Assembly (NCBI RefSeq): GCF_022968395.1
Contig: NZ_JALJQZ010000008.1
Coordinates: 1 to 64,000, forward strand
Direction of reading: 5' to 3'
Origin: Affinirhizobium lemnae
GTDB lineage: Bacteria > Pseudomonadota > Alphaproteobacteria > Rhizobiales > Rhizobiaceae
Length of the DNA: 64,000 bases
The notes beneath the pieces were generated by a model. The model worked only from the letters and a program-made list of their open reading frames with translations. It searched no databases and had not been told where the DNA came from. A program made the position numbers and the translations under genes. How positions within the stretch are numbered: the stretch's first letter is position 1; every line of letters starts with the position of its first letter. Positions 33,890 through 42,804 of the stretch are shown here, piece by piece.

Positions 33890-34831
33890 TCAGTGAACCG
33901 CCATCACCTCGTCCTCCACCGCTTCAGGCTTGCGACGTGTAAACTGGTGTACCGCCAGCGAAACGCCAAGGATCTGCAGAAGGGCACCCAGGCTCTCGGT
34001 TATCGTGGGCCATCGCCCATCCATCATCAGCCCGAAGATGAGGCCGAAAACTGTCTCGGCAATGATGAGTTGCGCCGTCAAAGCGAGCGGCAGGCGGCTG
34101 GATGCAATGCTCCAGCACCACGTGGCAAGCCATGAAGCGGCAATGCCAAGCACGATGGCCCAGAGGAAGAAACGCGTTACCGCTTCGGCTGGTGCAGTGA
34201 CATAAGCATTGGAGGCTAGGGGGATCAGCATCCCTGCACCGATCAGGCAGCCGATACCATGCAGTGTCGTCCAGTCGATAGCGCGCGGCGGATTTGCCGA
34301 GCGCATGACCTTTGCATTGAAAATGCCATAGACGACCCAGACCAGAAGGGCCGCCACGGCGCAGCCGATACCGGCGGCCATCATCTGCCGACCCTCGACG
34401 TCCAGCCCTTGCAGATGCTCGGCGTTGACGATCAGGATCCCGCTGCCGATCATCACGAGCGGCAGGCCGATCCTGCGCCACGAAATTGATTTGTCGATGA
34501 GATTGGCGAGCACTGGCAGCATAATCGGGGTGATGCCGATGATCAGCGGCGGCACCACGGATCCGGCCCAGAGCACAGCCTGCGATGCAAGCGCAAAATA
34601 GGCAACATAGCCAATGAGGCCTAGCACCGAGCCGGCGAGCGCGTGCCGCCACTCGATGTTACGCGGTCGAAAATGGGGATGCGCCAGCGATATCAGGCAG
34701 GTCAGCCCAAAAATCGCATAGCGGGCAATCGTGATCTCCCACAGCGTGAAGGGGTGCACCAGCCGCGCGGCAACGAAGGTCAGGCCCCAGACGGCACAGG
34801 TAAAGAGGCCGGTGAGCAGACCAAGCAGCAT
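33890..34831 (-). CDS. DMT/EamA family transporter
   Basis: A 313-aa protein with about ten membrane helices in two EamA repeats (for example 'LGLLTGLFTCAVWGLTFVAA' and 'LIIAETVFGLIFGLMMDGRW'). It is a probable metabolite exporter with unknown substrate. It begins 10 bp after pheA and is probably the last gene of kdsB-pheA-eamA. Confidence 0.88.
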   Translation of the reverse strand: MLLGLLTGLFTCAVWGLTFVAARLVHPFTLWEITIARYAIFGLTCLISLAHPHFRPRNIEWRHALAGSVLGLIGYVAYFALASQAVLWAGSVVPPLIIGITPIMLPVLANLIDKSISWRRIGLPLVMIGSGILIVNAEHLQGLDVEGRQMMAAGIGCAVAALLVWVVYGIFNAKVMRSANPPRAIDWTTLHGIGCLIGAGMLIPLASNAYVTAPAEAVTRFFLWAIVLGIAASWLATWCWSIASSRLPLALTAQLIIAETVFGLIFGLMMDGRWPTITESLGALLQILGVSLAVHQFTRRKPEAVEDEVMAVH

Positions 34832-34841
34832 GACGCGACCG

Positions 34842-35705
34842 TCACGCCGCGTTCAGGGTGCCGCGCATCGGATGCCCGCGATAGACGCCAAGAACGCGAA
34901 CCTTCTCGGAAAAGAACCGGAGTTCCTCCAGCGCGCGGCGCACCGGTGCATCATCCGGATGCCCCTGGATATCCGCATAGAACTGGGTCGCGATGAACTT
35001 GCCGCCAATCTGGTAGCTTTCCAGCTTGGTCATGTTGATGCCATTGGTGGCAAACCCACCGAGCGCCTTGTAGAGTGCCGCCGGAATGTTGCGGACATTG
35101 AAGACGAAGGTTGTGACAAGAACGTCTTTCTCGTCGCGGCGTGTCGTCCAGTGTTCGTCGCGGGACAGGACGACGAAACGCGTGACATTGTGCTCGGAAT
35201 CCTCGACGTTTTCCTGCAGGATATCGAGACCGTAGAGGCTGGCTGCAAGCCGTGGCGCCAGCGCCGCCATGCTGCGGTCCCCCCGTTCGGAAACCAGCTT
35301 GGCAGCACCCGCCGTATCTCCGGCCACAACGGCCTTCCAGCCGTTTGAGCGAATGATCTTGCGGCACTGACCAAGCGCGTGGATATGGCTGTGAACGGTG
35401 CGAATATCGTCATGCTTCACGCCGGGCAGAACCATCAGCTGGAAGCGGATCGGCATGAAGTATTCGCCGACGATATGCAGGCGCGATTCCGGCAGGAGAT
35501 GATGGATATCGGCAACGCGGCCTGCCAGCGTATTCTCGATCGGGATCATGGCGAGATCCGCATCGCCGCTTTCCAGAGCCACGAAGGCATCTTCGAAGGT
35601 CGGGCACGGCAAGGGCTCCATTGTCGGGAACATGTCCCGGCAGGCCATGTCCGAGTTGGCGCCGAAATCGCCCTGAAAGGCGATGCGATTTGTGGTCTGA
35701 ACCAT
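34842..35705 (-). CDS. pheA: Prephenate dehydratase
   Basis: A 287-aa enzyme converting prephenate to phenylpyruvate for phenylalanine synthesis. The catalytic PDT domain (~1-185) starts 'NRIAFQGDFGANSDMACRDM' and has 'IPIENTLAGRVADIHHLL', with the active-site 'TRFVVLSRD' near its end. The C-terminal ACT domain shows 'FATNGINMTKLESYQIGG', the phenylalanine-sensing loop. It is a monofunctional form without chorismate mutase. It starts 12 bp after kdsB. Confidence 0.95.
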   Translation of the reverse strand: MVQTTNRIAFQGDFGANSDMACRDMFPTMEPLPCPTFEDAFVALESGDADLAMIPIENTLAGRVADIHHLLPESRLHIVGEYFMPIRFQLMVLPGVKHDDIRTVHSHIHALGQCRKIIRSNGWKAVVAGDTAGAAKLVSERGDRSMAALAPRLAASLYGLDILQENVEDSEHNVTRFVVLSRDEHWTTRRDEKDVLVTTFVFNVRNIPAALYKALGGFATNGINMTKLESYQIGGKFIATQFYADIQGHPDDAPVRRALEELRFFSEKVRVLGVYRGHPMRGTLNAA

Positions 35706-35717
35706 CTGCTTTTCCGA

Positions 35718-36473
35718 TTATTGCTTGCGGCCAGCGAGGATTGCACGGGCCTTTTCGAGGTCGGCGGGAGTATCGACGCCGAGAGGAACCGAGTCAACGA
35801 TCTCGACATCGATGCGCATGCCCGCCTCCAGGGCGCGCAATTGCTCGAGGCGCTCGCGAAGTTCCAGCGTCGAGGGTGGAAGCTTCACGAATCGTTCGAG
35901 TGCCGAGCGGCGATAGGTGTAGAGACCGATGTGGTGATAAAGCGGACCGGGGCCCGTTGGTGCAGTTGCCCGTGTAAAATAAAGGGCCCGAAGGCGATTG
36001 TCCGCAATCGGCGAACCGATGACCTTCACGATGTTCGGGTTGAGCTTGTCTTCTTCGTCGAGGATCTCGACTGTCAGCGTCGCGATATCGACGCTAATGT
36101 CTTCCATCGGACGAAGCGACGCGTGGACCGCATCCGCCTCAATTGTCGGCAGATCGCCCTGTACGTTGACGACGAACTCAACCTTGCCTTCGGGATCCGC
36201 CGCAAGAAGCGCCTCATAGATGCGGTCGGAGCCGGATTGATGGTCGTCGCGTGTCATGACGACGTCGAAGCCGGCGGCCTGCACAGCCTCGAAAACACGC
36301 TTATCGTCCACCGCAACCATCACCCGGCCGACATCGGCTTCCCGTGCACGATGCGCCACCTGCACGATCATCGGCAGCCCGTTGATGTCCGCCAATGGCT
36401 TGCCGGGAAGCCGCATCGACGCCATCCGTGCCGGAATGAGAACGAGTGTCTTGTCGAATCGCGGATTGCGCAT
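35718..36473 (-). CDS. kdsB: 3-deoxy-manno-octulosonate cytidylyltransferase (CMP-KDO synthetase)
   Basis: A 251-aa enzyme activating KDO for lipopolysaccharide synthesis. '[20 protein letters not shown]' is the family N-terminus, and '[16 protein letters not shown]' and '[15 protein letters not shown]' are further signatures. ATG 36473 is the natural start (MRNPRFDKT); the longer frame reaches into the cycM promoter region. It is divergent from cycM. Confidence 0.95.
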   Translation of the reverse strand: MRNPRFDKTLVLIPARMASMRLPGKPLADINGLPMIVQVAHRAREADVGRVMVAVDDKRVFEAVQAAGFDVVMTRDDHQSGSDRIYEALLAADPEGKVEFVVNVQGDLPTIEADAVHASLRPMEDISVDIATLTVEILDEEDKLNPNIVKVIGSPIADNRLRALYFTRATAPTGPGPLYHHIGLYTYRRSALERFVKLPPSTLELRERLEQLRALEAGMRIDVEIVDSVPLGVDTPADLEKARAILAGRKQ

Positions 36474-36629
36474 GGTTTTCTCTTCGTATATGCCGCGCTG
36501 ATGGAGGCAAAAGGTCTCAGGGGCGGGTTCGTGATTCAGGTTGCGCCAGTCCCGCAAAAGACATAGCTTTCGGTGGAATTCAAGGTGGGACGCCTGTGAT
36601 TCCGACGGGTGGGAAGGAGCTTTTCGCGG

Positions 36630-37178
36630 ATGAATGCCTATTCGAACATGGCTATGGGGGCCTTGCTCAGCACTGTATTTGTCTTGATGTCTGTGTCGAT
36701 CGCCTCTGAAGGGCTTTTTCATTCGAAAGCGCCTGAAAAGCCTGGCTTTGCGATTGTAGCGGAAGAAGCGCCGAGCGCAGGTGGCGAAGCCGCCGCTCCG
36801 GCTGCTGTTCCGATCGCACAGCTTCTGGCCAAGGCCGATGCAACGGCGGGTGCCGCCGTCTTCAAGAAGTGTCAGGCCTGTCATTCCGGAGAGAAGGGCG
36901 GACCGAACAAGGTCGGCCCGGATCTCTGGGGTATCGTCAATCGCCCGATTGCGGGCCACGAAGGCTTTAGCTATTCGGCAGCTCTGAAGGATTTTTCCAA
37001 GGGCGGTTCCGTGGTCTGGGACTTTGAACATCTCAATCACTTCCTCGCTGCACCAAAAGCTTATGTTGCCGGAACGGCCATGGGCTTTGCCGGTGTGAAG
37101 AAGGATGATGAGCGCGCAAACCTGATCGCTTATCTCCGTTCGCTGGCCGATAGCCCGGCACCGCTGCCGACGCCCTGA
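36630..37178 (+). CDS. cycM: Membrane-anchored c-type cytochrome CycM
   Basis: A 182-aa protein. An uncleaved signal anchor (~8-26, '[19 protein letters not shown]') is followed by an Ala/Pro-rich linker. The class I haem domain has 'CQACH' at 81-85, '[20 protein letters not shown]' next, and the methionine ligand probably in 'AGTAMGFAG'. The family carries electrons between the bc1 complex and terminal oxidases in rhizobia. ATG 36630 has GGAAGG/GGAGC upstream. A terminator follows at 37207. Confidence 0.94.
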   Translation: MNAYSNMAMGALLSTVFVLMSVSIASEGLFHSKAPEKPGFAIVAEEAPSAGGEAAAPAAVPIAQLLAKADATAGAAVFKKCQACHSGEKGGPNKVGPDLWGIVNRPIAGHEGFSYSAALKDFSKGGSVVWDFEHLNHFLAAPKAYVAGTAMGFAGVKKDDERANLIAYLRSLADSPAPLPTP

Positions 37179-37206
37179 TCAGGCGTTGGTTCCGACTCTA
37201 ATCGAA

Positions 37207-37231
37207 AGGCTCGCCATGGCGGGCCTTTTTT
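37207..37231 (+). terminator. cycM terminator
   Basis: AGGCTCGCC and GGCGGGCCT form a 9-bp arm pair (one T-G wobble) followed by six Ts. Confidence 0.8.
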
Positions 37232-37255
37232 GCGTTATCGCCTGCCGAGGTCAGC

Positions 37256-38203
37256 TCAGCTGAGAAGCCAGGCCCAGAAGCTGACGGTCAGCACGCCGAA
37301 GAGTGTCGTGATGCTGATGACGGAAGCGGCCAATCCGCTGCCGGAGCGAAAGCGCGTCGCGATGATCCAGGCGTTGATGCCGGTGGGAACGGAGGCGGTC
37401 AAGACCATGGCGGCCGTCCAGGTCTTCGGCAGGTCGACAAGCAGGGCAACGGCATAGACTGCTGCCGGAAAGAGGATCAGCTTCAGAACTGCCATGACCG
37501 AAGCAAGCCCAAGTTGCCCGCGCATCGGGTACTTGGTCAGTGTCATTCCAAGGGAAATCAGTGCAGCCCCGGCCGTGATGCTGGCGATCTGGTCGACGAC
37601 GCTTTTCAGCACGGTTGGCAACGCTCCCAAGCCCGAAAGATTGAACGCGACGCCCAAGGCCAGCGCGATGACCAGCGGATTGCGGCTGAGATTGCTGCCG
37701 ACCTGCTTCAGAACCGCTCCGATGCTGCGCCGCCCGCCGCCATCGACCTTGGTGCTGGCATGCTCCATCAGGATCGTGCCGATGATCATCATCAGCGGCA
37801 AATGGATCGCCAGCAAAATGGAGATTGCAAGAATTCCGTCATCGCCCACCGATCGTCCAACCAGCGGCAGCCCAATGAACACATTGTTGGCGAAGGCGGC
37901 GGACATGCCGGCAATGACGCCCACCTTTTCATCCCGCTTGAAAAGATACTTCGCGATCAGATGACCAATGGTCCAGGTGACGGCAACGCCGCCGAAATAT
38001 GCAATCCAGAGCCTGAAAGGTGAAGCGCCTCCAAAATGCGCTTCCGCCAGCGTCCTGAAAATGAGTGTCGGCAAGGCGATCTTGAAGACGAATTCAGCGA
38101 TCGAATCGCCCGCTTCAGAGCGCATGAGACCGGTGCGGGCGACAAGCCAGCCAATCAGGATCAGGATGAAGACGGGAGCGACATTGGTGAATACGGCAGA
38201 CAA
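37256..38203 (-). CDS. AEC (auxin efflux carrier) family transporter
   Basis: A 315-aa protein with about ten membrane helices. The family start 'TNVAPVFILILIGWLVARTG' and the C-terminal 'TASVPTGINAWIIATRF' are clear. It is probably an organic-acid or metabolite permease; despite the family name, hormone transport is not implied. It converges on cycM. Confidence 0.9.
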   Translation of the reverse strand: MSAVFTNVAPVFILILIGWLVARTGLMRSEAGDSIAEFVFKIALPTLIFRTLAEAHFGGASPFRLWIAYFGGVAVTWTIGHLIAKYLFKRDEKVGVIAGMSAAFANNVFIGLPLVGRSVGDDGILAISILLAIHLPLMMIIGTILMEHASTKVDGGGRRSIGAVLKQVGSNLSRNPLVIALALGVAFNLSGLGALPTVLKSVVDQIASITAGAALISLGMTLTKYPMRGQLGLASVMAVLKLILFPAAVYAVALLVDLPKTWTAAMVLTASVPTGINAWIIATRFRSGSGLAASVISITTLFGVLTVSFWAWLLS

Positions 38204-38293
38204 GGCGGGAGCTTTCCGGGTCGGGGAGTTCCGGTCTATCGCATTCGCATATCAGTGACAAATGATGCTGCACGCGGGCGATGCAGAAAAAAA

Positions 38294-38460
38294 CACCCCC
38301 GTCCGCCGCTATGAACCCACGCTGCAAGCTTCGAAGCTGTGAGGGGTACCGGAACCGCCTCGCGCCAGTTCATCCGTGGACTGCAAGGCGTTCCGATGCT
38401 GCAGTCACTAAACGATAAGGATGACGATGGTATGACAGCGGTATCGAGCGCGCGACGGCC
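38294..38460 (-). ncRNA. ssrS: 6S RNA (ssrS), ends approximate
   Basis: The minus strand folds into one long irregular hairpin. The closing arms CCGTC/GACGG and CCGCT/AGCGG bound an open bubble containing 'GTCATACCATC' and 'GGGTTCAT'. The apical arms are GGAACGCCT/AGGCGGTTCC and GCAGT/ACTGGC. A run of seven Ts follows at the 3' side. The TCATACCA and GCGGCGG elements also occur in E. coli 6S. It would bind and modulate sigma-70 RNA polymerase. Exact ends and promoter are not resolved. Confidence 0.7.
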
Positions 38461-38532
38461 GGTTTTTTGCTTTTCTTCGGGCGTGAAATTATCCATACAG
38501 AGCGCGCAAATCCTACGGAGATAGATCAGTTT

Positions 38533-39525
38533 ATGAGCAAGTTCGACGTCCTCACCATCGGCAATGCCATTGTCGATATTCTGTCCCGCTGCGAGGACAC
38601 GTTCCTGGACGAGAACGAGATCATAAAGGGAGCGATGAACCTGATCGATGCCGATCGCGCCGAGCGTCTCTACAGCCTGATGGGCCCGGCCCATGAGGCA
38701 TCCGGCGGAAGTGCCGGCAATACGGCGGCAGGTGTTGCCAGTTTCGGCGCGCGGGCTGCCTATTTTGGCAAGGTGGCCGAAGACGAACTGGGCAAGATTT
38801 TTCAGCACGACATCCGCGCGCAGGGCGTTCATTTCGAAACGAAGCCTGAAGGTACGTTTCCACCAACGGCCCGCAGCATGATTTTCGTCACACCCGACGG
38901 CGAACGCTCGATGAACACCTATCTCGGTGCCTGCGTCGAACTTGGTCCCGAAGATGTGGAGCCGGATGTCGTTGCCCAATCCAAGGTCACCTATTTCGAG
39001 GGCTATCTCTGGGATCCGCCGCGTGCCAAGGACGCCATCCGTGATTGCGCCCGCATAGCCCATGAAAACGGGCGCGAAGTCTCCATGACGCTTTCCGACA
39101 GCTTCTGTGTCGGACGTTACCGCGCGGAGTTTCTCGAACTCATGCGTTCCGGAACCGTAGACATCGTTTTCGCCAATCACGAAGAAGCCCTCTCGCTCTA
39201 CGAGACCGATGACTTCGAACTCGCTCTGTCCAGCATAGCAAAGGACTGCAAGCTGGCGGCGGTCACACTTGGCGAAAACGGCGCAGTGATCGTGCGCAAG
39301 GACGAGCGGGTGAAGGTCGAGGCGATCAAGATCGATCGCCTGCTCGACACGACTGGCGCGGGCGATCTTTTTGCAGCCGGCTTCCTGACGGGCTACACGC
39401 AGGGCCGCTCGCTGGAAGATTGCGGCAAGCTTGGGTGCCTTGCGGCAGGGATCGTGATCCAGCACTTCGGGCCGCGACCCATGGTGTCCCTGAAAGACGA
39501 AGCGATCAAGGCCGGGCTGCTGTAA
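38533..39525 (+). CDS. PfkB-family carbohydrate/adenosine kinase
   Basis: A 330-aa kinase. 'LTIGNAIVDILSRCEDTFLD' opens the fold, 'ASGGSAGNTAAGVASFGARA' is PfkB signature 1, and 'DTTGAGDLFAAGFLTGYTQG' is signature 2 with the catalytic Asp. Similar rhizobial proteins are annotated as adenosine kinase; the substrate is not certain. ATG 38533 is chosen (GGAG 12 nt upstream); the frame extension to 38467 overlaps the 6S RNA promoter side. Confidence 0.9.
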   Translation: MSKFDVLTIGNAIVDILSRCEDTFLDENEIIKGAMNLIDADRAERLYSLMGPAHEASGGSAGNTAAGVASFGARAAYFGKVAEDELGKIFQHDIRAQGVHFETKPEGTFPPTARSMIFVTPDGERSMNTYLGACVELGPEDVEPDVVAQSKVTYFEGYLWDPPRAKDAIRDCARIAHENGREVSMTLSDSFCVGRYRAEFLELMRSGTVDIVFANHEEALSLYETDDFELALSSIAKDCKLAAVTLGENGAVIVRKDERVKVEAIKIDRLLDTTGAGDLFAAGFLTGYTQGRSLEDCGKLGCLAAGIVIQHFGPRPMVSLKDEAIKAGLL

Positions 39526-39534
39526 AGGCAGCCC

Positions 39535-40089
39535 TTATTTGAAGGCTTCGCCCGGATAGGCGCCCCAGATTTCGCTTTGCGAAACCCAACCCTCGGCACT
39601 TCCGGCCTGCGCGCGGCACCAATCGCCAGTGCATTCCTTGATATGGATGATGACGCCGGGCTCAAGCTTGGCAACCACCTGAGCCGAGGTCTGGGCTTCT
39701 CGTCGCATATTGACGAAGACATCCTTGCCCTTGCCGCGCATCCAGGGAGCGGCAATCGCCGTGCGGTCACCGGATAGAAGTGCCTGGTTGACCCAGCCTT
39801 CCGTGCCCTCGGCATCACGCACACGTCGCCAGTTTTCGTATTCCTGAATGATCTCCATCGGAAGCCCTTCCTTGGTGTACATCCAGGAGACCGCATAATC
39901 GACGCTCGGCCCGATGCGGATATTGACGCGGCGTGACTTCAGGCTGACGAAGCGGGGGAGGGGCAGGCCACTGGCACCCTTGGTCGTGCCTTGCGCATAG
40001 GCAGTGCTGTCTTGCATCACGGCGCCAAGCGTGGCTGCCATGATTGCAAGAACGCTGGTAAGGCATATGGTTCGTGTGAAACGACGCAT
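39535..40089 (-). CDS. Exported SH3-domain protein
   Basis: A 184-aa protein with a signal peptide (~1-32, ending 'QDSTAYAQG'). Two bacterial SH3-like repeats follow: ~50-105 ('RVNIRIGPSVDYAVSWMY' to 'GWVNQALL') and ~122-178 ('VFVNMRREAQTSAQVVAKLE' to 'GWVSQSEIWG'). It has a probable periplasmic binding role. It converges on the kinase gene with a 9-bp gap. Confidence 0.88.
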   Translation of the reverse strand: MRRFTRTICLTSVLAIMAATLGAVMQDSTAYAQGTTKGASGLPLPRFVSLKSRRVNIRIGPSVDYAVSWMYTKEGLPMEIIQEYENWRRVRDAEGTEGWVNQALLSGDRTAIAAPWMRGKGKDVFVNMRREAQTSAQVVAKLEPGVIIHIKECTGDWCRAQAGSAEGWVSQSEIWGAYPGEAFK

Positions 40090-40269
40090 GTAAACTTCTC
40101 TCTGGCCCGTGAGGTTCAGTCAAACCGAAAAACCTTGGCCGGACCTGTCGTTGCGCAAGTCCGCGAGGTTTTATTTGTCTTCCCCGTCGGGTCTGGTAGA
40201 AAACGGCTGATCCGCCGAATGTCGCCGATCTTGGTTAACGACCTCTGAACGCGTTTCTGAAGGATACTC

Positions 40270-41274
40270 ATGACTGCCAGGAAGAAGCCCAAGGTCTATC
40301 TGACCCGCAAACTGCCGGATGCGGTGGAAACGCGCATGCGCGAATTGTTCGATGCCGAATTGAACATCGATGATTCGCCCCGCACGCGTGAGCAGTTGGC
40401 GCAGGCCCTGAAAACCGCGGAAGTTCTCGTTCCCACGGTGACCGACCGGATCGACGCGGGCCTGATCGAGGCCGCCGGACCACAGCTGAAATTGATTGCC
40501 AGTTTTTCCAACGGTGTCGATCACATTGACGTGGATGCCGCAGCAAAGCGTGGAATTACCGTCACCAACACGCCCAACGTCCTGACGGAAGACACCGCCG
40601 ACATGACGATGGTGCTGATCTTCGCCGTACTGCGACGCCTGATCGAAGGTTCGAAAGTACTGACCGATGATCCATCGAGCTGGGCTGGATGGTCACCAAC
40701 CTGGATGCTGGGGAGACGCATTGGCGGAAGACGCATCGGGATCGTCGGCATGGGGCGAATCGGCACCGCCGTTGCCCGCCGTGCCAAGGCGTTCGGTCTT
40801 TCCATTCACTATCACAACCGCAAGCGCGTGAACCCGGCCACCGAAGAAGAGCTGGAGGCGACCTATTGGGATAGCCTCGACCAGATGCTGGCGCGGGTCG
40901 ACATCGTATCCGTCAACTGTCCATCGACCCCGGCGACCTTCCATCTTCTGTCGGCGCGGCGATTGGCGCTCATGCAGCCGTCCAGCATTATCGTGAACAC
41001 CGCCCGTGGCGATATCATCGACGAAGATGCGCTGATCCAGCTTTTGCGGGATGGCAAGATCACGGGCGCGGGGCTTGACGTGTTCACCAATGAACCTCTG
41101 GTCAATCCGAAGCTGCTCAAGCTTGCCCATGAGGGCAAGGCCGTGCTCTTGCCGCATATGGGGTCTGCCACCATGGAAGGGCGGATCGACATGGGCGACA
41201 AGGTGATCATCAACATCCGGACCTATTTCGACGGTCATCGCCCGCCAAACAGGGTGCTGCCCAGTCGCTTGTGA
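40270..41274 (+). CDS. D-2-hydroxyacid dehydrogenase (glyoxylate/hydroxypyruvate reductase type)
   Basis: A 334-aa NAD(P)H-dependent enzyme. The Rossmann motif is 'GIVGMGRIGTAVARRAKAFG'; the catalytic set includes Arg in 'VNTARGDIIDE', Glu in 'VFTNEP' and His in 'LPHMGSATMEGR'. It most resembles glyoxylate reductase/D-glycerate dehydrogenase. ATG 40270 follows AGGA. The next ~680 bp downstream are non-coding. Confidence 0.92.
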   Translation: MTARKKPKVYLTRKLPDAVETRMRELFDAELNIDDSPRTREQLAQALKTAEVLVPTVTDRIDAGLIEAAGPQLKLIASFSNGVDHIDVDAAAKRGITVTNTPNVLTEDTADMTMVLIFAVLRRLIEGSKVLTDDPSSWAGWSPTWMLGRRIGGRRIGIVGMGRIGTAVARRAKAFGLSIHYHNRKRVNPATEEELEATYWDSLDQMLARVDIVSVNCPSTPATFHLLSARRLALMQPSSIIVNTARGDIIDEDALIQLLRDGKITGAGLDVFTNEPLVNPKLLKLAHEGKAVLLPHMGSATMEGRIDMGDKVIINIRTYFDGHRPPNRVLPSRL

Positions 41275-41956
41275 CAAAGGTCCTCAACTGTTCGTTTCAA
41301 AGAGCCCGCATCCATGCAAGGACGCGTTACTGCGTTCACGCGGCACAGAGTGCCCGTGGTGTGAGGGTCAGTTCGGGCCCGTATCCGTGTGAGTGATACG
41401 GGGTATGCGGTCGGGGCGCTGAAAGCTGCCTCGATATGGTAGTAGTAAGTGACACCTCTCAGCGCCCCGTTCAGCGGTTTATGCCCGCGACTTCGGTCTC
41501 TCTGCCTGAAATGGCTGCCGGAAAGGTTTGTTGAAACCTATCGGCTCCCGGTGATCCGGCGGATTGACCCGACAGACCTTCCCGACACCATTCCCCATGT
41601 GTGCCACACAGGCACGCCTGACGCGCCAGTTCGGAGATGAAACAACAGGCTGGAATCCGTCGCCTGCCATTTCCCCCGTGTCGCCAGAGGGAGACCATTT
41701 TCCGCGAACCCGGAGGTGAAGGTTTTGCGTCTACCCCTTCACGCCCGCGCCGGCTCCGCATCGCCAGCACGCCTGCTGGTGTAACCGTTGCGGAACGGGA
41801 GCAGTGAAACATGAGTGGAATAGGGTGGCGGAGTGAGGGGTGAAAAAAATAAGCAAGCGTGATTGCGATCCGTAAATCGTATTCGAGATTTCGTGATCGG
41901 AAATCCAGTCGTTCGGCGGTCGCGTAGCACATCACGAACAGGAAAGGAGACAGCCT
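41275..41956. other. Hairpin-rich non-coding region
   Basis: About 680 bp with no credible gene. It contains CCCGTATC/GATACGGG (41378-41402), a perfect 11-bp inverted repeat CGGGGCGCTGA/TCAGCGCCCCG with a 36-nt loop (41412-41469), and AGGTTT-GTTG-AAACCT near 41525. Further short hairpins lie near 41670-41810 (GTGAAGG/CCTTCAC, CAGCA-CGCC-TGCTG, CCGTT-GCGG-AACGG). It does not match a riboswitch or RNA class I recognise. It could hold a structured RNA, REP-like repeats or the remains of a repeat element. Confidence 0.5.
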
Positions 41957-42457
41957 ATGAACAGGGCAGTGCTCTCTATGGCGATGGGGCTTGCGATGCT
42001 GACTGTGACGCAAGAAGCGTATTCAGCGGATTTTACACTCGAATCCTATTTCACCGGCAAGACGAAGGCGACCGGATCCTTCAGCGCCATCAATGGCGTG
42101 AAGAGGCAGTTCGATGTCGACCTGACCGGCACGTGGAATGGCAAGACACTGACCTTGCGCGAGGATTTCAAATATTCCGATGGCGAACGCGACACCAAGA
42201 CCTGGCGCTTCACCAAGATCGGACCCGGTAAATACACCGGAACCCGTGAAGACGTGATCGGAGAAACGACCGTCGAAATCGAGGGCAAGGTCGCCAAGTT
42301 CAACTACCTTGTCAATCTTGGAACGTCTGCCAAGCCCAACAAGGTGCATTTCTACGACACAATGGAACTGAAACCGGACGGCACTCTGGTCAACACGGCA
42401 TGGGTGACGAAGTACCTGCTGCCGGTTGCCAAGACGACGGTGATCTTCAAGCGGTGA
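41957..42457 (+). CDS. DUF3833-type exported protein
   Basis: A 166-aa protein with a signal peptide ('MNRAVLSMAMGLAMLTVTQE', cut near AYSA). The body ('LESYFTGKTKATGSFSAING', 'WRFTKIGPGKYTGTREDVIG') fits DUF3833 lipocalin-like proteins of unknown function. AGGAAAGGAG precedes the ATG. Its last codons form the left copy of the 26-bp repeat that frames the toxin-antitoxin cassette. Confidence 0.85.
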   Translation: MNRAVLSMAMGLAMLTVTQEAYSADFTLESYFTGKTKATGSFSAINGVKRQFDVDLTGTWNGKTLTLREDFKYSDGERDTKTWRFTKIGPGKYTGTREDVIGETTVEIEGKVAKFNYLVNLGTSAKPNKVHFYDTMELKPDGTLVNTAWVTKYLLPVAKTTVIFKR

Positions 42458-42465
42458 TCGCTTGC
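42440..42465 (+). repeat. 26-bp direct repeat, left copy
   Basis: Bases 42440-42465 are identical to 43093-43118. The repeat spans the 3' end of the DUF3833 gene (Val-Ile-Phe-Lys-Arg-stop) and the 3' end of the convergent GNAT gene. One copy sits on each side of the toxin-antitoxin pair. Confidence 0.9.
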
Positions 42466-42470
42466 CAAAT

Positions 42471-42488
42471 TGTAGTTTATTGACTACA
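42471..42488 (+). promoter_or_regulatory. Candidate operator of the toxin-antitoxin operon
   Basis: Perfect 6-bp arms TGTAGT/ACTACA around TTTATTG-like centre, 10 bp before the toxin ATG. The palindrome overlaps a TTGACT-type -35, and a CATATT -10 follows. Toxin-antitoxin complexes typically repress from such palindromes. Confidence 0.55.
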
Positions 42489-42498
42489 TACCATATTC

Positions 42499-42804
42499 AT
42501 GATTGAACTTAAGCAGACGACGATATTTGCCAGGTGGGAATCGCGTCTGCGAGACAAACGTGCACGAACAATCATTGCGTCCCGCTTGATGCGTCTTTCG
42601 GCGGGGTTGGCTGGTGATGTCGAGCCGGTTGGTGAAGGTGTTAGTGAACTGCGTATCCACTATGGTCCCGGCTACCGTGTGTACTTCACACAACGCAGAA
42701 ATATTATGATCGTGTTGTTATGCGGTGGAGACAAAGGTTCGCAAGAACGCGATATCGCTACTGCTAAGGTGCTGGCCAAAGAATGGAATGAAGCAAGTGA
42801 CTGA
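42499..42804 (+). CDS. RelE/ParE-superfamily toxin (HigB/Gp49-like)
   Basis: A 101-aa protein. 'SELRIHYGPGYRVYFTQRRN' followed by 'IMIVLLCGGDKGSQERDIAT' is the hallmark of the phage Gp49-like/HigB toxin group, likely a ribosome-dependent mRNA endonuclease. Toxin-first order with the antitoxin overlapping by 17 nt is usual for this group. No Shine-Dalgarno sequence precedes the ATG, and the predicted promoter lies right on it, so the mRNA may be leaderless. Confidence 0.88.
   Translation: MIELKQTTIFARWESRLRDKRARTIIASRLMRLSAGLAGDVEPVGEGVSELRIHYGPGYRVYFTQRRNIMIVLLCGGDKGSQERDIATAKVLAKEWNEASD

Noticed and set aside
38236..39465. 409-codon minus-strand frame opposite the PfkB kinase
   Set aside because: Shadow of the kinase gene, running into the 6S RNA.
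41500..41760. Cobalamin riboswitch, tmRNA or RNase P RNA in the hairpin-rich region
   Set aside because: None of the diagnostic conserved strings (B12 box, tag-peptide frame, P4 core) could be found on either strand.
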